Below the pieces are notes generated by a model that worked only from the letters and a program-made list of their open reading frames with translations, searched no databases and was not told where the DNA came from. Both the position numbers and the translations under genes were made by a program. A stretch of 64,000 nucleotides of DNA, taken from contig WELA01003606.1 in the NCBI GenBank assembly GCA_009602735.1, forward strand, positions 745,057 through 809,056, written 5' to 3'. Positions 43,980 through 64,000 of the stretch are shown piece by piece (position 1 is the first letter of the stretch; every line of letters starts with the position of its first letter). Source of the DNA: Mesotaenium endlicherianum. Lineage: Eukaryota > Streptophyta > Zygnematophyceae > Zygnematales > Mesotaeniaceae.

Positions 43980-45086
43980 CCTATTCCAGAGTATCCTTGG
44001 GAGCAAATTGCTATGGACTTCATCACGTCGTTCCCAGTTAGTGGTCAAGGGCACGATGCAATTTAGATTGTATCTGATAGACTTAGCAAGATGGCTCACT
44101 TCATTTCCATGAAGAAGACTTGTACGACAACAGATGTGGCACGGCTATTCTTTGATCATATTTTCAGGCTACATGGGTTGCCGAAGGTGATTGTTTCAGA
44201 TCGGGATCCAAGGTTTACTAGCAACTTCTGGCGGTCGTTGTTTACTTCAATGGGGACCAAGCTGAGTATGAGCACTTCCTATCATCCTCAGACAGACGGG
44301 CAAAGTGAGAGGCTCAACAGAACTCTGCAAGAGGTGCTCAGAAGTTTCATTATGGAGGACCCTTCAGAGTGGGACAAGAAGTTGCCAGGGTTGGAATTTG
44401 CCTACAACAACAGTATGCAGGGATCAACCAAGCAGTCACCATTCACTATGGTTTATGGGAGAGAAGTATGTCATCCAGGGAACATCTTGTTGGAGAAGGC
44501 CAAGGAGACTCAGGTTCCTACTACACAAGCGTTTATGGAGCAGATGGCCAACACTTGGGATACGGCAAAGACGTGTGTTCGGAAGGCACAGGAGGAACAG
44601 GTCAAGCATGCCAACAAGCACAGGAGGGAAGTGACATTCCATGTGGGCAACAAAGCACTCTTGCCAACAGAGAACCTACCTCTCACAGGCAAGAGGAAAC
44701 TGCGGGCACGGTTCACAGGTCCCTTTGTGGTGTTCTAGCAGGTTAATCCAGTGACCTACAAGTTGGAACTTCCTTCAGTCTAGCGTATCCATGATATGTT
44801 CCATGTCAGTTGTTTGCGGCCATACATTGACCCAAATGAAGGACATCCAGGACGACTACCTACACCGCTACCACCGGTCGAGATCGATAATGTATTGGAG
44901 TATGAAGTGGAGGCGATTGAAAACGATCGACGAGTCAAGCGAGGTCAACGATTTTTTCAACAGTATCTGATCAAGTGGAAAGGCTACCATGCGGATGACA
45001 ACACTTAGGAGCCAAAGGCCAACTTGACTCAATGTAAGAGTAAGTTGAGACGTTATTTGCAGAATGCGTTGAGGACGTCGCATCTT
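43980..45086 (+). pseudogene. Element F integrase core and chromodomain
   Basis: The integrase core resumes in frame (PEYPWEQIAMDFITSF) with a TAG at 44064 where Trp is usual before the DRLSKMAHF motif. It continues through [14 protein letters not shown] and the segment containing the catalytic Glu. TAG codons at 44736, 44781 and 45006 follow. The chromodomain is visible ([34 protein letters not shown]). Inactive as it stands. Confidence 0.85.
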
Positions 45087-45100
45087 GAGGAGGGGGATGA

Positions 45101-45830
45101 TGTTAGGTCATAGGTTTATAAAGTGCATTTTTGAGTTCCATAAAAGTATGTTTTGATTGTATATTATAGTAGAGTGCATTTTTGTTGTCATTATGATATA
45201 AAGTTCATCGAATTTGGTCAAGTATAAAGAGAGTTACGGATTTCTGAAGTTTAATTAGGTTTGAGATCGATTGACAACTGTCCTTAATTCGCGGTGAGCG
45301 CGACCGTCGGATTGACCGACAGCGTCAAGCGATCTGGCCCGTTAGAATGAACTCAAACCTTCACGTAAGTTCGGCTGACGCGGGGTGCCGACTAGGTCGA
45401 TTTACCTAGAAGTTTCGGTTTAGCTAGCGCGTCTAAGATAAAATATTCTAGTAATGTCGATGCATGTATGTGGACGTCAATTCGGCCCGACACGTCAGGT
45501 TAGACTGATCTGGCTTACTCACGAATATTCTAAAAGGGACGATTTGACAAACACTTAGGAAAATCCGTAGCTTCCTCCTAGGGAGGAGCACTTAGGCATA
45601 AAATTATAAATAGGCATAATTTCTTCATTTCTTATCAGTAATTTCTACGGGTTTGTAATGACAAGGCCTTTCATCCTACACCATTTGTGAGCAGTTTCTT
45701 GCCACTCAAAATGTCAAGTAATTTTCCTAAGCCTTGTTAGTGATATGCCGCTGCACTCTTTAGTATGATTGCAACTAGTTCCTTTCCTCGTGAGTTACTA
45801 CGCTTCCACTAGGGCACTCTGCCCCTTTCA
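45101..45830 (+). repeat. Element F 3' LTR
   Basis: 730 bp, preceded by the purine tract GAGGAGGGGGATGA, the same as in element D, and followed by the GATTT duplication. Confidence 0.9.
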
Positions 45831-45835
45831 GATTT

Positions 45836-47080
45836 GACAAAATGCACTTTTTGTGCAGATTATTTCAAGAACTCAAGATATGACTCAGTTCATTCAATAC
45901 TCATTCAACATGTCTTAGATTTAAAAGTAATTACTCTCACACCTTAGGAACCAATAGATGTAAAGTGGAGACCAATAAAAGTAAGCCTCCGAATTTTACG
46001 GAAGTAGCAGCTTCAAGTGTGCGAATCTGGACACGTGTCCAACTTTAAGGGGTCATGATTTTTCAAATTTTGTTGAAAACCCATTTTTTTAAGTTTTGGG
46101 ATGTTTATCAAAGATTGCTGTACACGCATACAAGATTTCACCCCCATTGGATCATTGTGGTACTCTTGGGGCAACCTGCCTTGACTGTTGAAGTCACACT
46201 AGAATTGGTACTTTTGCCCGTTATCGACAGATTTTGTGTCAATCCTAGAACTTGCATATCTCATCCAATCCAGTACATATCCAACAAGTCTGAAATATTA
46301 TGAGTACATTAATTTGAACCTTGTAAAGGTCATTGCACAAACTCCTTGATGATCCAACATCTCTGCCGTATTTTGCGGATGCACCAGCTTAAAGCGTGTC
46401 CAACTGTCCAACTTTGAGAGGACATAATTTACAATTTTTTAATCCCATGACGTTTCCTTAGGACCAATTGCAACCTCACCAAATTTTAACCCATTATAAC
46501 ATATGTTGAGTAAGGGGTGAAATCTATAGTGAGAGCTGTACAAAGGAGGAAATGTAGAAGTGGTCAATGTTTACAAATTTGGTCACTCAAGTGAAAATAG
46601 TGAATATCTCCCAGATTCGTACATTACAATTTGAAGCTTTTGAAAAAGTGCGTTTAACAAAGATACCTACCCATTTTAATTTTTTTGATATAGTTCTAAA
46701 AATTAAATGTTGTTGTTCAAACAACCCAAAAGCTGAAAGTTGTTGCCACCCTAATTAAGCGTTGGATTTATGCGTCAGTCTGATTTTTTTTCCCGGCTAC
46801 GGCAACTAAGGGCGACCAAAAGTGCGAGGATTACATATATTTGATACTAGACGGTAGGAACTCTTTGATAAGATGCACAAGTAGTACAAAACTTGAAATC
46901 TTTCACATATCGTAGAATCTTATATCTGGCTCCCAAAATTAAATTTTCTCTTAATTTCGTTTTAGTGCTTTTCCAGTTGAAAAGAGTTAGAACCTTATGG
47001 TATAATCTGGTTCCGTTCAGATGAGAGATTCGTCGTTGGTCCTCATCTGGGGTCTCGTCCGGTCTGGTCCAGTTTGGTCC
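45836..47080. other. Intergenic, no recognisable gene
   Basis: Two diverged copies of a segment around CGTGTCCAACTTTRAGRGG occur at about 46033 and 46397. Short open frames only. Confidence 0.4.
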
Positions 47081-47935
47081 ATTTGCTAAAATTACAAAAT
47101 CTACCCCTAGTTTCAAAGTAATTGCATAACTACATCTCGCGCATGTAAAATTTCTCCACGTCGGCCTTGCTCGAAATACTGACGTGTCCCACAAATTCGC
47201 ACGCGACTCTTCTTGACACACTTCTGCTCCATTTCGCCACCAAAAGGCGGAGTTTTGCCTCTTTCAAGTGACCCACCTTCACGAACCAAACTCGCCCGAG
47301 GCGAAATTTTGGAAAAACACACCTCTCGCTACCTACCTTTTTATCTTCTTTCCCCTCTCTAAATAATTGAAGGGCCCATAAATGAACCCTTCGCCGCGCC
47401 TCCAAATTTGAAGACGACATTTCGAGGTCCATAGCTAGGTCTTCTCGGCGGCGGTTTAAGCAGGCCTCCATGGATTTACCCTTAAGATCGGTGCGATTGC
47501 TTAGAAGAGCAAAGGAAACCAGAAGGAATCTCCATGGCAATGTGCCATAAGTAACAAACCCCTTTTTTGCAGCCGCTACAATTAGCTTGATGTAACTTGG
47601 TTCATACGAGAAATAGCAGGTAGTGCGAGATTTTTAGTTTGTAAACATACCGGATTTAGAAAATAAGGACACCAAAAATATGTTTCAAAAAAACTTGCGG
47701 GCCATTGTTTTTGGCGTCCCGGGCGAGTTTGGTTCGTGAAGTAGGTCACTTGAAAGAGGAGTACGGCAATTTTTGTGGCGAAATGGAGCAGGGGTGTGTC
47801 AGGAAGCGTCGCGTACAAATTCGTGGGACACATCAGTATTTCACGTAAGGCCAACGTGGAGAAGGCTTACATGCGCGAGATGTAGTTTTGCAGTTACTTT
47901 GAAACTAGGTGTAAATTTTGTAATTGTAGCAAAAT
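47081..47935. mobile_element. Foldback (long inverted repeat) element
   Basis: Arms of about 223 bp at 47081-47303 and 47711-47935 are reverse complements at roughly 80% by eye, for example GCTCCATTTCGCCAC at 47226 and GTGGCGAAATGGAGC at 47775. The outer ends (ATTACAAAATCTACCCCTAG type) resemble ends of plant MITE/MULE foldbacks. The open frame 47540-47130 lies across one arm and the loop and is probably incidental. I cannot fix a target duplication. Confidence 0.65.
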
Positions 47936-48498
47936 GTAGGTGTAGTTTTGCAATTTGCCCCACAACTATTCAGAACGACGTCAGGAGTCAGGAGTCAGGA
48001 GTCAGGACTGGTCAGGACCCTCGACTTCTGGGCTAATCGGGTAATACCGACCAGAAAGGTCGAGAACACGGCAATTTTCAACAAGTCACGACTCACGACA
48101 ATCTCAATTGGTCTCAGTGCATTGGCCGGCCTACATTCTTATTCGTGCGCTGTCTTTTAATACGCCGCCAAAAGTGGGTGCCTTTTTACTGGAGATTTGT
48201 AATGATCAGAAATATGAGTTTGTCGTGTCCTGGAGACGTGAAAACCTGAGGATTTTTAACATGTTGAATCAGAATTCGAAACTCGTCAATTAGAAATGGT
48301 TGGATGTGGTTGGAAGTTGTTCACAGCGAGTAACTCCATGCAAATGCTTCGTCTGCTGAACGTGAAGTTAGTGGATGTAAATGACTAGTCAATTGAAAAT
48401 GCCTCGGTCACGGAATCTTGATTGCGTAGCAGAATGATTTAGTGTGCGCCCAGTGTAACTCCTTTCCAGGTCGTCAGCAGATCATTAAATAGTTTACG
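47936..48498. other. Upstream region of the large gene, with a short tandem repeat
   Basis: Four copies of the 7-bp unit CAGGAGT/GTCAGGA lie at about 47980-48008. The 5' leader and promoter of the gene starting at 48499 should lie here. I find no convincing TATA box. Confidence 0.4.
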
Positions 48499-61678
<13,180 letters not shown>

Positions 61679-63090
61679 TGGATTGTTCTTATCAGGGAGG
61701 TTTTTACGCAAATATTCTGGTTTGAGGTTGTCCGAGCTGAACTTTCAGGCATCGGTCTGTCACCACTAGTCTTTTGCCAAAACTGATTTTAATTGTTTTT
61801 GTCAGAAGTACTGCTAAAATGCTCTCGCTTTGAGGTGGTCATCGTTTCGGTACGTAGATTACATTCCACATTCACCACGCCTTCACTATTCATTCATTCT
61901 AGTTATTACTTTCACAAGCGGTTTATAGTATGATATCCTCAATTGGTCTGAAATGTCTGTCTTTGGCGTTGCAAGATCGTGGTTGCTGGCTATAGAGTCA
62001 AATTATAGCAAGACTTGCGACGTAGTTCTGACCATGTCAGTGCGTATTACCATCGATTATGGAGAATAGTGCTGTTTCTAACATTCAAATTTGGAGTACA
62101 TTTGACGATGGATGCACACGTTTGAAGTGGTGCAGTTAGCTTGGATGTGCGGTGATAGGAGCATAGGACCAGGATAAGGGTAGAGCCGGTACGAACTAGG
62201 AGGCGCACCTACTGGACCAGGAGGAGCCACCCATCGACGGGGAGTGGAGCAGGGGAGCATTGGTAGAGCGTTTGGTGGGTGCAAAGGGGCAATCAATCAG
62301 TGGGGAGGGAAAGCTGTGAGACAAGGAATGGATTGTTGCAGGCCTCAGGCCTCAGAATATTTTGCAGGAAGTTGGCCGCCTTTGGAGCAGCTTGGATGGC
62401 ATGGTCGAGCCGAGCAAAGGTGTTATCGCACTGGCATAGTTGGGCCGAGCAAGGGAAAGTGTTATTGGACTGAGCAGTATTGGGGTTGACCACGGGGGGA
62501 TGACTAACGGGGACTGGCCTCCACACCAAGTAGCGAGCCGGTGTTGAAGTTGCGAAACTGAAGTAGAATCAGAACTAGAGACAGAAGCCCAACAAATTAT
62601 TTTATTTCTTTGTTCAATGCTTTCAATATCATAAAAATCAACTATTAGAATCTGCACTATTGAGCAGTAACATGAAAAGCAAAGAAGCAAATACCGCACC
62701 CAGTTTTGCATTCATCTTACTAAAATAGCTTATATTGCTAGCATAACTTGTTTTGATGCGAAAATCATTGCTTTTTGAACACAACATTGATGTGGATTGC
62801 AAATTCCTTTTCTCATAAAAATATAGCTTATTCTTGCTACAAACTATTGCTGCAAGTCATAACCGCATCATAAGTCTCTTAAGGAAGTGGGAAAGATGTG
62901 CACAACTTTGCGTGCGTGCCCTCGATATACACAAGCACCCAATGACCATATTCTGATGGATTGGGCATGTGGTGCTTTGAACTAGAGCCCATCTGGTCGC
63001 CTCATTGTGCGAAATCAACACAAAAGAAGAAACACCTAACTCTCCTCAGCCCTGAAATAGCTGTATTCAAAACATCTCCGATACAACGCC
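61679..63090. other. 3' flank of the large gene, duplicated at 1088-2575
   Basis: Downstream sequence shared with the left end of the window. No further gene is seen. Confidence 0.75.
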
Positions 63091-64000
63091 CCAAGAGATT
63101 CTTGCAAGTGCTCCCACCCCACCGGCGCACAAAACGGTAAATTGTTGATACATATTCCCAGCACAAGAACAACAAACTAGACGAGGGTTTTTCCCTTCTT
63201 AAAAATAGTTGAAACATATCTCACGTGTACAAGAGCAAGAGCTCATGCATGCAGGGCTTGCACGCCAGGGTTAGCTTAACGTGCACGCTCATCAAAGAAG
63301 CATACTTAGAGGCACGCATGCACAAGGCAGGCCACGATACGCTCTCTGCCGTTCAAAACAAATCGGGGAGTGGTCCTCATTTTCAAGTTGCAGCTCTCAA
63401 CGGCCCTCATTCTTGGACCAAAGAGCACTTTGGAAAAGACAAACGAGCAAGAATGCATTGCTCTTGGGACAACCACACGAATTATTTAGTCATTTGATTA
63501 TTTGAGTATGTGAGCATTCAAATAGTTGGTTATTTTGTCCTTTATTCATGGATGACTTGATCAGAATCCTGGAGCCGTAAGTAACACATTGTATTGACAT
63601 GCATACATGCATGTGCGCATGTATTGACATATGTATTCATTTATAGTGCACCTATGTACGACGCGTGATGAATGATTTCATCTCTCAAGCGATTAGAAGT
63701 AGAACACATCAAGGCTCACTCAGCGCGTCGGGCGGCATCCAGAGCCCAAGCCCTGCATGTAGACTGGCACCATTCCAACATTGTGATGGGAGGGACAGGC
63801 TAGTATATATGTTCTTTACACTCATCGATCACATCGAGCAAGCACGGTCTTAACAACATGCCTCATACGCCCGATTGTTTATGCCCATTATAATTAACAA
63901 CTATACATGAAAGACTTGCACTCCGGGTCGGCATTGCGATGCCGCCTGAGTGCACGCATGCATGCACTTTTTTATTGGGGGTGGGGGAAAGGGGGGAGGA
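63091..64000. other. Intergenic, no recognisable gene
   Basis: Short open frames only. Repeated CATGCATG-type words occur near 63240 and 63600. The window ends in a G-rich tract. Confidence 0.4.

Larger units (their letters stand above)
37697..45835 (+). mobile_element. Element F: decayed Ty3/gypsy chromovirus, plus strand
   Basis: LTRs at 37702-38455 and 45101-45830 are flanked by a perfect GATTT duplication (37697-37701 and 45831-45835). Order: LTR, TGGTATTGGAG primer site (38458), gag with intact zinc knuckle, protease, RT, RNase H, integrase, chromodomain, purine tract (about 45087-45100), LTR. Two solo LTRs split it: 41307-42047 in RNase H and 42718-43974 in integrase. The coding frames contain eight in-frame TAG codons and some frameshifts. 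Confidence 0.92.

Noticed and set aside
24808-45008. Genome-wide reassignment of TAG to Gln, as in some ulvophyte algae
   Set aside because: Some TAGs replace conserved Trp, the elements also carry frameshifts, and the antiporter frame ends in TAG. Mutation by deamination explains the data more simply.
47130-47540. 136-codon minus-strand ORF
   Set aside because: It crosses one arm and the loop of the foldback element and shows no recognisable domain.

Overview
The window looks like nuclear DNA of a green-lineage (streptophyte) eukaryote, most plausibly a charophyte alga or early-diverging plant. The evidence is: many short exons with GT-AG introns; leucine-rich-repeat (LRR) exons of 72 nt in phase 2, a plant-style arrangement; an extensin-like Ser-Pro4 linker; LysM domains; and Ty3/gypsy chromoviruses primed by initiator-Met tRNA. 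I cannot fix the species from sequence alone. Three runs of N (3866-4075, 49284-49291, 54551) mark assembly gaps.

Layout, left to right. Positions 66-1087 are the last three exons of a LysM gene that is a paralogue of the large gene at the right end; the shared sequence runs to about 2.6 kb. Positions 2.6-4.3 kb are degenerate ~100-bp repeats. Positions 4.3-6.0 kb carry the 3' end of a CPA1-type (fungal NHA/SOD2-like) cation/proton antiporter with an in-frame TGA. About 9.8-45.8 kb is dominated by LTR retrotransposons: an apparently intact minus-strand element A (9790-16383); a decayed relative B (20162-36814) that holds a plus-strand element E in pol and a protein-poor non-autonomous element D in gag; and a decayed plus-strand element F (37702-45830) split by two solo LTRs. 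A piggyBac-like remnant lies at 19.2-19.9 kb and a foldback element at 47.1-47.9 kb.

The main result is a reconstructed 20-exon gene at 48499-61678 (2,895 nt, 964 codons plus stop). All joined splice phases agree. It predicts a secreted protein with this order: signal peptide, LRR N-cap, about seven LRRs, EGF-like, extensin-like Pro-rich linker, papain-family (C1A) cysteine protease with its active-site residues, two EGF-like domains, and four Cys-containing LysM domains. I do not know this architecture as a described family. It combines recognition modules (LRR, LysM), a wall-association motif (SPPPP) and a protease, so a wall-anchored or glycan-targeted extracellular protease is a reasonable inference. 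There is no cathepsin-type I29 propeptide in front of the protease. No transcript was available, so the joining of the LRR and protease halves rests on splice phase and sequence only.
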